DNA from: Trema orientale
Taxonomy: Eukaryota; Streptophyta; Magnoliopsida; Rosales; Cannabaceae
Direction of reading: 5' to 3'
Assembly: GCA_002914845.1 (NCBI GenBank)
Contig: JXTC01000042.1
Span: forward strand, 317,513-381,512
DNA: 64,000 bases
Position 1 is the first letter of the stretch, and the number at the start of each line of letters is the position of its first letter. Both the position numbers and the translations under genes were made by a program. This document shows, in pieces, positions 51,242 to 62,337 of this stretch. The notes under the pieces are model-generated. The model was not told the origin of the DNA and did not search any database. It was given only the letters and a program-made list of their open reading frames with translations.

Positions 51242-52422
51242 AATTATTTGTATACTTTTTATAAACACTTTTAATTATACTATATAGACGTTATATGAAG
51301 ATTGTGTTAGGAGAAATTCGATCATTTACACATAAAACATTAGAGAACTCACGGAATGGCCCAGAACTAGGAGATATTAGAAAGATATAGGGCTTATTAT
51401 AGAAATACGAGAAAAAATAAATAGCCTTTAAAAAATACAGAACGTACTAAACTATTTGAAAAATACAGACAGAGAGTATAAAAACTTAGAAAAATATAGA
51501 CATGATGATGCCACTTGTCAGTCTAACCAAAGGACGGTTCAAATAATAAAGTAAGCGCTATGTCCTCGGGAAAAAAAAAAGAAGCACTATTCCCAACCAC
51601 CAAGTTAAAGGCACTGCAGGTGCTGATGTCAACATGTCTCAGTACCTACAGTATTTCAAAAAGTTTTCACACCTTTTGCTTTTTTTTTTTTTTTTTTCTT
51701 TTTTCGGCTATTGTTTTGACTTTTGCACTTAATAAATTATATATTTTATTTAGATTTATTATTTTTAAATTTTAACAATTAAATTTTAAACTGCTCTATA
51801 CAATTTTTTAAATATAGTTTTAAAATTAATTCTAAATCATGTTTTTTTCCTCTTTTTGCCTCAAAAAACACCTAACTCCCATTATTATATTCTAGATACT
51901 ATAAATAACATGTTATGATACTAATGATAATTTTTTTTATTTTTTTTACTTTTTTATATTAAGAAATACCCAACTCTCATTTAAATACTACCATATACCA
52001 TAACTAATATAATCAGATGCCTAAATTAAGTTGGCTTTTCCTCTTTTTTTCTTTTTTTCCCCCTTAAATACTATAAGACTATAAGTAACCCCTCTCTCTC
52101 TCTCTCTCTAAGTTGGCTTTTCCTCTTTTTTTCTTTTTTTTCCCCTTAAATACTATAAGACTATAAGTAACCTCTCTCTCTCTCTCTCTTGTTTTTTTCC
52201 TCCTCTTTTTAATCTTAATGAGGAACGTACAACGTCTCTTCAAAATATTCCTAATACTATACGAAACTTCATTTCTCATTTCCATGGATATTGTAAGTAA
52301 ACAAATAGAATATTTATGGTAATATTTGTAATATTCTTTTTCTTTTTTTTTATCTTTTCTTAAAATTATCCAACTCCCTTTTAATTTCGTGAATACCATA
52401 AGTAACTTAGTAAGATACCTTG
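51242..52422. repeat. AT-rich spacer with degenerate tandem repeats
   Basis: About 51857-52420 is built of variant units sharing ACCYAACTCYCATT, then AATACTATAAGTAAC-like blocks. Two adjacent units (about 52027-52109 and 52110-52190) are almost identical and each ends in a (CT)n run. No coding frame. The left third (51242-51850) is plain AT-rich spacer. Confidence 0.6.
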
Positions 52423-55341
52423 TTGGTTATTATTATAGCATATGAGGTGATAGCCATAGATTTCAAAAAAAAATTGAAACCTAAAATCATACAAACACAT
52501 AACGCAGCGGAAACAATAAGATTATACTCGTAAAATTAGAAGGAAAAAGATCTAACTTCTTGTAGATCGTTACTGATGCCGACGAAAGAACGATACGAGT
52601 TATCCCACTCCAAAGTCTTCTGGACTATGATCCGTATTCTATACCGTACTCGGTGCGTGGTCACCTTGTACGCTACAAGAGAAATGATTAGAACCCGGAA
52701 ATAAGAAATTAAAAACTAACACAATAACAAGAAGAATTTCTTGCCACTTAGCTTTTAATTGATCTGCGTAATTTTTCTTTCTGTCTAGAGAATTATGATC
52801 ACTCAAAACTCTTAAGAAAAACTGTACACTCTTATTTTTTTTGGAAAGTTATTTTTCTCTGAGTGCAGAGAAAAATTCTCATTTTAAAATTTTACGTAAA
52901 TTTTTTTTTTCTTCTGTACAAAAAATTCATGGACATCTTTCTTTTAAAGTTATTTTTAAGGGCGTATCTATAGTAGGGGCGTCCCTGCGTAGGGCCATGT
53001 TTATACACCGTTTGATGGGAATATGTGTATAAACAGATTCCCCACAGATTTCCGTTATTCCCCACAGATTCCCATCAAACGGTGTATAAAGGATGGCCCT
53101 ACGTAGGGGCGCCCCTACTGTAGCCCTCCCCTATTTTTAATAGGAAAATATCTGTCCAGATTCAATGTACCAGGGCAATCCCTTATTAGTAGGATTGCTC
53201 TACACATTTTTTTGTCAGAGAGATTCTCTGCTAAAAACGTGTAACACCCTATAAAGGTGTTTTTTCAAATTTCAAAATACTTTCCAATATTATTTAATTC
53301 CTAAGATAATTAGAAATTAACTCAAACAAATATCTATCCTTTATTTATCCAGATTTCTTAATTCAAATCTAGAAATTAAATAAAAGATAAATTGATAGTT
53401 GCCAAATCAAATTGGCTAATACAAAATAATTCGTACAGATTTTTACTGATAGACTATCTATTTGAATTTTATTCCAAATTAATTATTACAATAATTTAGA
53501 ATTTTCAAAATTCAAATAATCCATCTTGTAGTAAATTACAAATCCCATTTAATGGGAGTGCACTACATGCCTGGCACTGTGCCATGAGGTACAGTGCCAC
53601 ACGCCTATGCCCAATTACTGGGCTAGGCTTGTGCATTCTTGGACTTGTGAGGCCCAACTGCTATTTCCGTTCCAACAATTGGACTGGTAGCGGTACAACC
53701 GAATTTACGGGCTAGTCCGAGGATCTTTGAGCTCATAAAATAGTGGCTCTCACAATTGTGCCTTAAATTAATTGGCCCAATTGTAAATTCCAAATCTACT
53801 CCACTAAAAGATTGGAATTGCACTCCACTATTAAATGGTTATTTTACGGATATTATTACACTAGTAATAATTAGCCTATGTCACATTGATATCTATACTT
53901 TAATCTTTTGTACCATATCTTAATTAAATTGACATCTCAACTGTCCATTCAATTTAATTATATTTTATTTCTTGACTCTTACTAGTTTTCTCTAATGATC
54001 ATTTTCAACATATTAATTAAATATGTTGACACACTCTGGCCAGAGACTTCTAAGATCAAGTACCGAAAACCCGTCAAGGGATATGTATGTACAAATTCCA
54101 TATTATCAATATATAAGTGTCACTGTCCATAAATACCTCCCATCAAGTTATTGAGAATATTAACCCCTCAATTAGAGTTGCACCCTTTAGTAACTCAAAT
54201 GTTGCAGTATAAATAAACATGAACTTATAATTAACTTAGGATTGAGAATAAAGTATTATCAATGCCAAATGAGATTTAATAGTCTGACAGTTATTTGAGG
54301 TCTATTAAATCTCATAATTGATTCGTTCAATGTAGTCTAACTACATTAGTAAATCCATATATAATTAAGACAAATTACTCAATGAATTTACAACAGTTAA
54401 AATAAAGAGCCCAACTTTATTTTATTAACAGCGAACAATTTTATTTAATTACAAAATAACTTGTATCGATATCTTCTGTGAATCCACCTCGTGATCACAA
54501 AGATACATATTATGTAATTAAATGGACCTTTATTCAATCATACATACGCAAAAGATATAATGAAAATATCTAATAAATTTTATTAATTTCAGAAAATATT
54601 TATTACATAATGGAATATGTTTTGGAGAGCATATGATCCCAACAATCTCCCACTAGCTCTCAAAGCAATTCAGCATCTCTCTCATGCCCATGGACTCTAA
54701 GTGCAAGTTAAAGGGTTTTCCCGCTAAGACCTTAGTGAATGGATCAGCTAAGTTATCTGCAAAAGCTATCTGGGTGACCTCAATATCTCCTCTCTACACT
54801 ATCTCCCTTATGATGTGATACTTCCGTTCTATGTGTTTTTGCTTCTTGTGGTTCCTAGATTCCTTAGACTGTGCTACTGCCCCACTGTTGTCACAATGTA
54901 ATTTCATTGGTGTAGTTGCAGCAAGCACCACCTCAAGATCTTATTAAAAATTTTCTGAGCCATACAGCTTCCTTTGCAGCTTCAGATGCAGCCACATATT
55001 CAGCTTCAATGGTGGAGTCTGTGATTCAACTTTATTTCACACTCCTCCAACTGACGGCTCCACCTCCTAAAGTAAACACATACCCAGAAGTGGACTTTCT
55101 TGAATCCCTGTCCGACATGAAGTCGGAATCAGTATAACCTACTAGGATAAGATCTTCACCAGAGTAGACAAGCATATAATCCTTAGTTCTTCTTAGATAC
55201 TTGATTATATGTTTGACTGCTGTCCAGTGTTCAGAGTCTGGGTTAGACTGATATCTACTGACCATTCCAACTGCAAAACATATATCTGGTCTAGTACACA
55301 ACATTGCATACATGAGACTTCCTACAGCTTCCGCATAGGTT
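52423..55341 (-). mobile_element. Ty1/copia remnant with long LTR (fossil)
   Basis: Minus-strand coding remains at about 54660-55341 show the end of copia reverse transcriptase and RNase H (YAMLCTRPDICFAVGMVSRYQ, GYTDSDFMSDRDSRKSTSG). A purine tract next to 54645 follows, then a TG..CA LTR at 52423-54644 (TGTTGGGATC..AACCAACA, about 2.2 kb including a MITE insertion). The left part of the element in its own orientation is missing. It is truncated and interrupted. The long LTR suggests a Maximus/SIRE-like lineage, but that is inference. Confidence 0.75.
52960..53131. mobile_element. Mutator-type foldback MITE inside the copia LTR
   Basis: 172 bp, almost a perfect palindrome: the left half through TTTATACACCGTTTGATGGG is mirrored by CCCATCAAACGGTGTATAAA and GGCCCTACGTAGGGGCG. 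An exact 9-bp target duplication TATTTTTAA flanks it at 52951-52959 and 53132-53140. The single strand would form a long hairpin. It is a recent insertion judging by arm identity. A decayed relative lies at 35222-35281. Confidence 0.88.
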
Positions 55342-55499
55342 TTATAATGTACATAATAATTTTTAATAAAATAGTAAAAAGATATTAATTAATAATTATT
55401 CATAATACACATAATAATAAAAATAATACCCATCACTAGATAATAATATTAGATTAAAGTTGTAGTAAATAAATATCAAGTATTAAATAAGAAATAATC

Positions 55500-56045
55500 A
55501 TATGAGATATAAAATGATAAAAATACCTGAATGAGATATAAAATACCCAAAATACTCCTAGGAGACATGAAATACCGAAAATGCCCATATGGGACATAAA
55601 ATACTTAAAATACCCCTGGTAGTAAGAAATTGCCAAAAATACCTCTATGGGACATAAAACACCTAAAATACCTCTAAGTAGATCAAGAATACCTATAATA
55701 CCTCTAGGAGGATCGGAATACTCAAAATACCTCTAGGAGACATAAAATGCAAGAAATGCCCGTTGGGGGCATAAAATACCCAAAATACTACTAGGAGACA
55801 TAAAATGCTAGAAATGCCCCAATGGGATATAAAATATCAAAAATATCCGTAGGAGACATAAAATGCCAGAAATGCCCCTATGAGATATAAAATATTGAAA
55901 ATACCCTTAATTAGATCAAAAATACCCAAAATATCGCTAAGAGGCTTGAAATACCCAAAATACTCCCTAGGAGACATAAAATACTAGACATGCCCATAGA
56001 GGATATAAAATACCCAAAATAACACAAATTAGACTAAAAATACTA
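55500..56045 (+). repeat. minisatellite, about 30-36 bp unit
   Basis: Roughly 15 variable copies of a unit like ATAAAATACCCAAAATACC followed by TCTAGGAGGAC or TATGGGAC. Unit borders are clear (AGGAGACATAAAAT, TGGGACATAAAAT) but sequences differ, so the array is not homogenised. The AT-rich spacer before it (55342-55499) has nothing else visible. Confidence 0.8.
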
Positions 56046-56758
56046 TAACAATAGAATGGTCATCACACGTGAACTGGTTTGGGATGTTCTTGATTATCAC
56101 AGTTGTATTATACAATTTTGATGAGCGACAACATTCTGAATGAGTTCACATGTGATGTTAATTTCATAATTATAAGTTGTTCCTCGACAAGCACTTCCTA
56201 GTAGATTATACCAGTGATTGTCTAGTAGGAAAATGTTTGCCTTAGAACGACTTATGGTGTGTGTATTTTTTGTTTGTAGTCATAATATGTATATTAGTAG
56301 ACATTGTGACTTTAATACATTAATACATTAATTTATTCACAAAAGAAATTACCTTAGACCTGTTCAGGTTTCGGTAAGAGATTATGCATCTCAATACTAG
56401 TTCCTGAATTGTACAAGTTAGACAGTTTGAGATTATATATTATGTGTTATCATTTACTTATAAATATTGATCTTTGGTCGAGTTCCGATAGTATCTCCCT
56501 ATTCTCTAGGTGTGTTCAATATATATGTATCACACTTAGGGGAAATGTGGAGAGATATTGCCAAAATTTCAGCATGAATGGAATAATATTTAGGTAAATG
56601 ATGTACTATATAACAAAATAATCCTGAATAAGATAGGGCCTCACCCTTTAGAGATGGAGTAATAAGGTGGATTTAGGACACATGAACATGGAAGTACTTT
56701 CATGAATCATTCATGCTCTTACCCTCAAAATGTTTTTGTCGTACTTGTATACTAGAAG
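56046..56758. other. spacer before the CACTA transposase relic
   Basis: No gene seen. It may be the 5' untranslated part of the CACTA element, but no CACTA..TAGTG termini were found. Confidence 0.25.
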
Positions 56759-58382
56759 ATGGACATGGACAAGAGTTGGATGAGATTCGGGAATCGACTA
56801 TCATGCCAATGTAGATGAGGTGCTAAGGCATTTGTTGAGAGGGCAGTTGCATATGTGAACTCAGAGGGTGAAGTAAGATTTTCATGCTTGCATTGTTTGA
56901 ATCGAAAATTCCAAGAACCCAAAACAGTTGAGTAGTACTTGGTGCAGAAAGGTATCCAACCATCTTATATTGTATAGTCTTTTCTTGAAAAATCATTTCA
57001 AGTTGCAAATGTTGAAGGAAGAGATGATGATCATGACCATGGCGATGAAATGCATGATGTACTAGCTGATTTAGCTGGAGCAGAGGAACTGAGTCATCCA
57101 CCTGTGGACGAAGAGTCTAATGATATTCCTATTGAAGGCACTGAATAGTTTAATGAGATGTTTATCGAGACAGAAAATGAGTTGTATCATATATGCACAA
57201 TGTTTTCAGTACCTAACTTTCTTGTTAAGTTGATGCATATAAAAATGCTAAATAAGTAGAGTAATAAGTCATTCGACATACTGTTTAAGTTGTTGCTAGA
57301 AGTACTTCCTGAAAGGATAATTTTGCCTGGATTGCATTACAAGGCAAAGATAAAGTTATGTAATATTAGTCTGGGTTTTGAGTCTATTCACGTGTATAAG
57401 CATGATTATGCATTATCCTGGAAAGAGAATGCCAATTTAGACAAGTGTCTAGTATGTGGAGAAAGTCAGTAGGATAAGGGAAAGAAAGTTCTGAATAAGG
57501 TCATGTGTTATTTTCCTCTTACTCCCCGATTGAAGAGGTTGTATAGTTCCAGATATACTATAAAAGACATGAGATGGCATGATTTTGAGAGACCGAAAGA
57601 AGATAATGTTTTGAGACATCCTACAGACGGATTGTCTTGGAAAGCATTTGACTAACGATATCTATCTTTTGAAGTAGATTCTAGAAATGTGCATGGGATT
57701 TGCGATAGATATGGATTCAACCTGTTTGAGGATATGAGCAAAACATATTCTATGTAGCTAGTTATTATTGTTCCATAAAAAAATTTACCACCTTAGAAGT
57801 GCATGAAATCAGAGTCTAATCGTGAAGAAACACATCCATGAAACTATAGTTAAATTATGTACTATTTTTCAACAAATTTGCACAAAGAATTTGAACATTG
57901 CCAATCCTGAAAAACTTGAAAATAACGTGATTCTCATACTGAATAAGTTGGAAAGAATCTTCCTGCTGGTATTTTTTGACATTATAGTTCACCTGATCTT
58001 GCATTTGCCTCATAAAGCTATACTTGGAAGACCTGTACATTCTAGATGGATGAATCTCATCGATCGGACATGCTATACTATTTACAAACAGTATATCTGC
58101 AATCAAGCATGTCCAGAAGGGTCTATAACGGAAGCATATATTGTAAATGAGGCTTTAATATTCTGCTTCATATATTTTCGAGGTATTAAGATTTGATTCA
58201 GTCATCCTAATAGAAATAACGACGGGATTGATGCACGTCCAAATCTAGCTTTGTCTGTGTTTAAGCATATTGGTTGCCCATTTAGTAAAAAAAGCATCGT
58301 TCTGCTTAGACAATCTGAGCACTTTAAGGTAAAATGGTATGTCTTGAACAATTGCACAGAGATACAGAAATACCTGGAGTAA
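56759..58382 (+). pseudogene. CACTA (En/Spm) transposase relic, TNP2 type
   Basis: The frame starts with ATG at 56759 and reads MDMDKSWM, then an N-terminal transposase-associated zinc-finger region (CLHCLNRKFQEPKTV). After a spacer come the TNP2 core pieces: NKSFDILFKLLLEVLPE (about 57270-57310), CLVCGESQ, MRWHDFERPKEDNVLRHPTDGLSWKAFD (in part, about 57570-57650) and YGFNLFEDMSKTYSM. About 57830 onward is the DUF4218-like part (LVFFDIIVHLILHLPHKA, GRPVHSRWM, ACPEGSITEAYIV), ending near WYVLNNCTEIQKYLE with TAA at 58380-58382. Several stop codons interrupt it (for example after the fingers and after CGESQ), and the DDE-containing middle is absent near 57780-57830. The transposase is dead. Confidence 0.8.
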
Positions 58383-58891
58383 ACACTTTTTATATTATCA
58401 ATTCAGTATTTCTTTTTTTGTCATCATTATATAGTACTCAAATCCTTCTCATCCTAATTGTATAGTGAACACATGAAAGAGTTAGAAACTAGAGGAGGTC
58501 TAAACTTGGAACAACACCAAGAATTTGAGTTCCCTCAATGGTTTAGGACTCCAATAAGATGAAAGCAATAGAAATATGTTGGTTCTACTTTTTTTAAAGG
58601 CCATAATTGATAAAATTGACTAGCTTGGTGTCAATATATGGCTAGTTACTAGTTTGTGAACTATTATGAGATTCTTTAACCAAAAAAGAAACAATATTCT
58701 TCCAAGCACGTAAATTATAATTATCCTATTATTAACTTCAATCTGCCATGTCCAAGGTTACTACCTAGCTATTTTCATTTTGTTCATTTGTTGTACAAGG
58801 TTTTTAAAACTAGAGCTGGCATTTGTTGTGCATTTGATTTTTTTCCACAAGAATCTAATTATCGTGTAATGAGCTTATATATATGTGCGCG

Positions 58892-58924
<33 letters not shown>

Positions 58925-60204
58925 CATATACTGCACATATCATATACTGCACATATATTATACAGAACTATTTTAGATATTACAAAATGTTTGGGATAAT
59001 TGAGTTCAGTTAACATTGGTGAATACTCTATTATTAAAGGTAAATAATAAAATATGTATATTTGTACTTGTTAGATTTCTCCAAAAATTTCATGTTCAAC
59101 ATATATTAGTGGCTCTAATAAATGTCTTTGCTATTGATTAATTTGGAGAGATAATTTATCTCAATTTGCTTCATTTTTGTGTTTGGTGCCTCAGTCTGAT
59201 AATGCTAATATTTTCTTTAATACCTCAATTTTGAAAAGGAACTAATGGAGATCATGCGTCTACTTTCCGTACTTATATTAAGGATAAATATAGAAAGTAG
59301 ATATTTAGCTATTTAATTATTTTAATAGGTATTATTTAAATTTTGAGTAAGTTTGACGTTTTCCTTTTATGTTTGTTTCTAGAAAATATTAGTTTCCTAG
59401 TTTTTATTAAGAGTATCCTTATAAATAAGCTCTTTTATGTAAATTATTTTTCAGACTTGATTAATGATATACAAACTATTCATAAATTCTCTATCTAAAG
59501 TTTTTCTTCTCTAAATTCCTCTATTTCTCTTCTTTCCCTCATCTCTTTTAAATTCTTACTATTGTTCTTACTATCCCTAAGATTTTATCACCCCATGCCG
59601 TCGCCCCTTTATACTTATTAGCCGTATCTAATCAGAGTTTTATCACTATTTTGAGTGATTCTAGCCACTATTTTGGCCAAATTCTCAGATTTAAGCCGTG
59701 TCTTCGCCAAGTTTCTCAAACCCACTAGTTGTAGCCTCTTACATACACTCCTTGCTTTCGAGTATTTGGCTGCTAATTCTCGAGTTTCAGCTACCAGAAT
59801 TACTGTTCACCAACATCTACCTTGTGCTCATGTCATTACAAGCTGTGACAAGCTTCAATCTTTTCAACATGTTGACCCGCGACCTCTCCGCATCCAACTT
59901 ATGTTCGTTTGCCTCTATCTCGCTACTTGCAGTAACTTCTTCGCAACTTTTGTATTCTCTATCTGCTTGTAGCTGTGTTCCATACTAGCTTTTGCTCATG
60001 GTGTTCAAGCTTTCACGAGTTTTAGAGTTTGATAGAGTTTTGGACCTTCCAGCAACAGCTCATTCATAGTCCACTACCATACGACCTGCTACATAAACCA
60101 ATTCCACATAAAGATAGTTAGCGTCTCTTTTGTGGGGTTTAAATTGGCCAAAAATTAGGTAATATCTCTTTTACTCTTAGTTGTGTTGCCACTATTATTC
60201 CTTC
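58383..60204. other. spacer with microsatellite and LTR-like stretch
   Basis: A compound repeat, (GC)n-(AC)n-(AT)n, lies at about 58886-58925. At about 59270-60000 a CTTATAAATAAGCTC box near 59420-59434, followed by CT-rich DNA, resembles the promoter half of a copia LTR in + orientation; its ends are not resolved. The frame at 59655-59972 matches no family I know. Confidence 0.35.
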
Positions 60205-61840
60205 TATCATAATATTGTGGTAGGTTCATTATTTCTTTCAATAATTTGAAAAGATGGCCTTATCAATTTTACCTCAACATAAGTTCGGCACTTATGTTTT
60301 GTATCAATTTGGAAAGCAGGAATATAATTTAAGTTAATTAATCTACATATAGTTTCATAATTAACATGTCCTAGTCTACCATACTATAAAGTAGAAGACT
60401 CAATCAAATAAATAGAAGAACTAGCTTTATTGATATTGGGTTTTACAGTCATTATATTAAGTTTGAACATACCCCTACATTCAAATCCTTTCCCACAAAA
60501 AGAACACCCTTGGTCAATACAAATTTATTTGACTCAAATACTATGCAAAATTCACACTTATTTAAAAGTGAACCAGACACAAGGTTCTTACAGATATCCA
60601 GTATGTACATCACATTTTTCAGAGTTAGTTCCTTCCTAGAGGTCATCTTTAGCACCACTTTGCGTAGACCTTATACCTCAGACATAACTGAGTTGCCCAT
60701 GAAGTGCTTTTTCCCATTCTCAATAGGTTCAAAGGTTGTAAACATGCCTTTGTCAGAACATATGCCTTAGAGCTCTAGTGTTAATCTACCATTCCCTTGG
60801 ATTGGACCTAATAAGATTGACTTCAGAAACAACTGTAAACAGATTTATATCTTCTACATCTTTTGTGATGTCATCTACCATATTAGGTTCATTTTTCTTC
60901 TTCTTTAGAAGTCGGTAATCTGAAGCCTTGTAACCTATCTTGTCACAGTTGAAGCACTTTCCTTGGAATGTTTGGTTCTTACTCACTCCACCTTTAGGTC
61001 CTAGCTTGGACCCTTTCATTAACTTGTTCTTCTTAGCCTTAGAGCTCTGACCATGCTCCACAATATTTGCCTTTGCCATAGACATACTAAATAAGGCTCA
61101 TGTCTTCTTAGCACGTCTATTGTGTTCTTCAATGCGGAGCTTAATAACAAGGTCTTTAAGGCTCATGAACTTTTGCTTGTACTTTAAATAACTCTTGAAA
61201 TCCTTCCATGAAGCGGGTAACTTCTCAATAACGGTATCTACTTAGAAGGGCTCACATTAGACCATCACCTTTGCCTGAATCTAATGAAGAATCAATTGAA
61301 ATTTTTGAACTTGACTGATAAATATTTTAAAGTCGACTATTTTATAATCCAGGAAGCATCACACCATAAACTTTTTGGACCTATTATCCTCAGTTGTATA
61401 TTTATAGTCTAATGACTCTCATAATTCCTTTGTCATTTTCTTAATAAGTTATACACTATATAAAGAATCGGTCAAACTATTCATTACATAATTCTAGCAT
61501 AGGTAGTCAGATTATTTCCAAACATCAACAGTAGTAAAAACTTGGAAATTTTGCTCATCTTCTCTGACTTTTGGAGCATCCTTAGTCAAGAATCTCGCAA
61601 GGTTTAATGCGGTCAAATAAAACAACATCTTTTGCTGTCATATTTTGAAGTTGAACCCATTGAACTTCTTAGGCTTCTCTCCATGGTACGCGTTGAAACC
61701 ACTAGAGCCACAAAAAAGTTTGGCACTTGAGCTATAGTAGGAGCAGGTATTGCAAACACTCTAGTAGTAGCCACAATAGGCTATTGTGAACTAGTTATGT
61801 TCTCAATATTGACAATATCAATATTATTGTTAGACATCTC
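60205..61840 (-). mobile_element. Ty1/copia gag and start of pol (fossil)
   Basis: Minus-strand remains, 5' to 3': a gag start MSNNNIDIVNIENI (about 61800-61840), the gag body including QKMLFYLTALNLARFLTKDAPK (in part, about 61570-61640) and a zinc-knuckle-like CFNCDKIGYKASDY (about 60905-60950). Then a GAG-pre-integrase part with LKMTSRKELTLKNVMYILDI, LVSGSLLNK and LGHVNY down to about 60210. It resembles the Tork/TNT1-type gag. It is broken by many interruptions and truncated in pol. Confidence 0.75.
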
Positions 61841-62119
61841 TGAAAATAAACTATCAAAGATTTTTAATTTCAGTACAATAAATAGTTCCCAGTAAAGATC
61901 GAGAGGTTTACAAATAGATCCCACTTAAAATCTTGCCTTCTAGATAGAATTTTAAAGAAATTCCCAGAAGACATTGAAAGGTCATAGATGCTTCCTCTTC
62001 AAGCTCGGACTCCTTAGACAGAATACAAAATCCTCCATAAGAATTCCACACCAAGAATAATTTTAATAACAAAGCAAGATAGTAATATATATATATATAC
62101 ATATATGGGCACTAATCTA

Positions 62120-62337
62120 GTAGATATTTTTTTTTACCTATACATAGGTATCGTTTTAGCCAATGAAAATTTATCATGCATATTTTTTTAAAAGAAAAAG
62201 TAAGAGAAAAAAATAGTATTAATAATGCACGTCTTTTCATGCACCCAATTATAGCCGTTGGATCACCATTAGATGATATGATCCAACGACTAAAAAAAAA
62301 AACCTACACATAGGTTAAAAAAAAATACCTATTTGGA
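62120..62337. mobile_element. foldback MITE candidate
   Basis: The ends at about 62120-62152 (TAGATATTTTTTTTTACCTA...) and about 62303-62337 (reverse complement TAGGTATTTTTTTTTAACCTA) are inverted repeats, with a smaller hairpin (GTTGGATC..GATCCAAC) near 62257-62288. It lies between the copia gag and a possible leader/LTR. No target duplication was fixed. Confidence 0.5.

Noticed and set aside
59655-59988. Two overlapping frames of about 100 codons in plus
   Set aside because: They overlap in different frames, show no known domain, and lie in an LTR-like region; chance frames are more likely.
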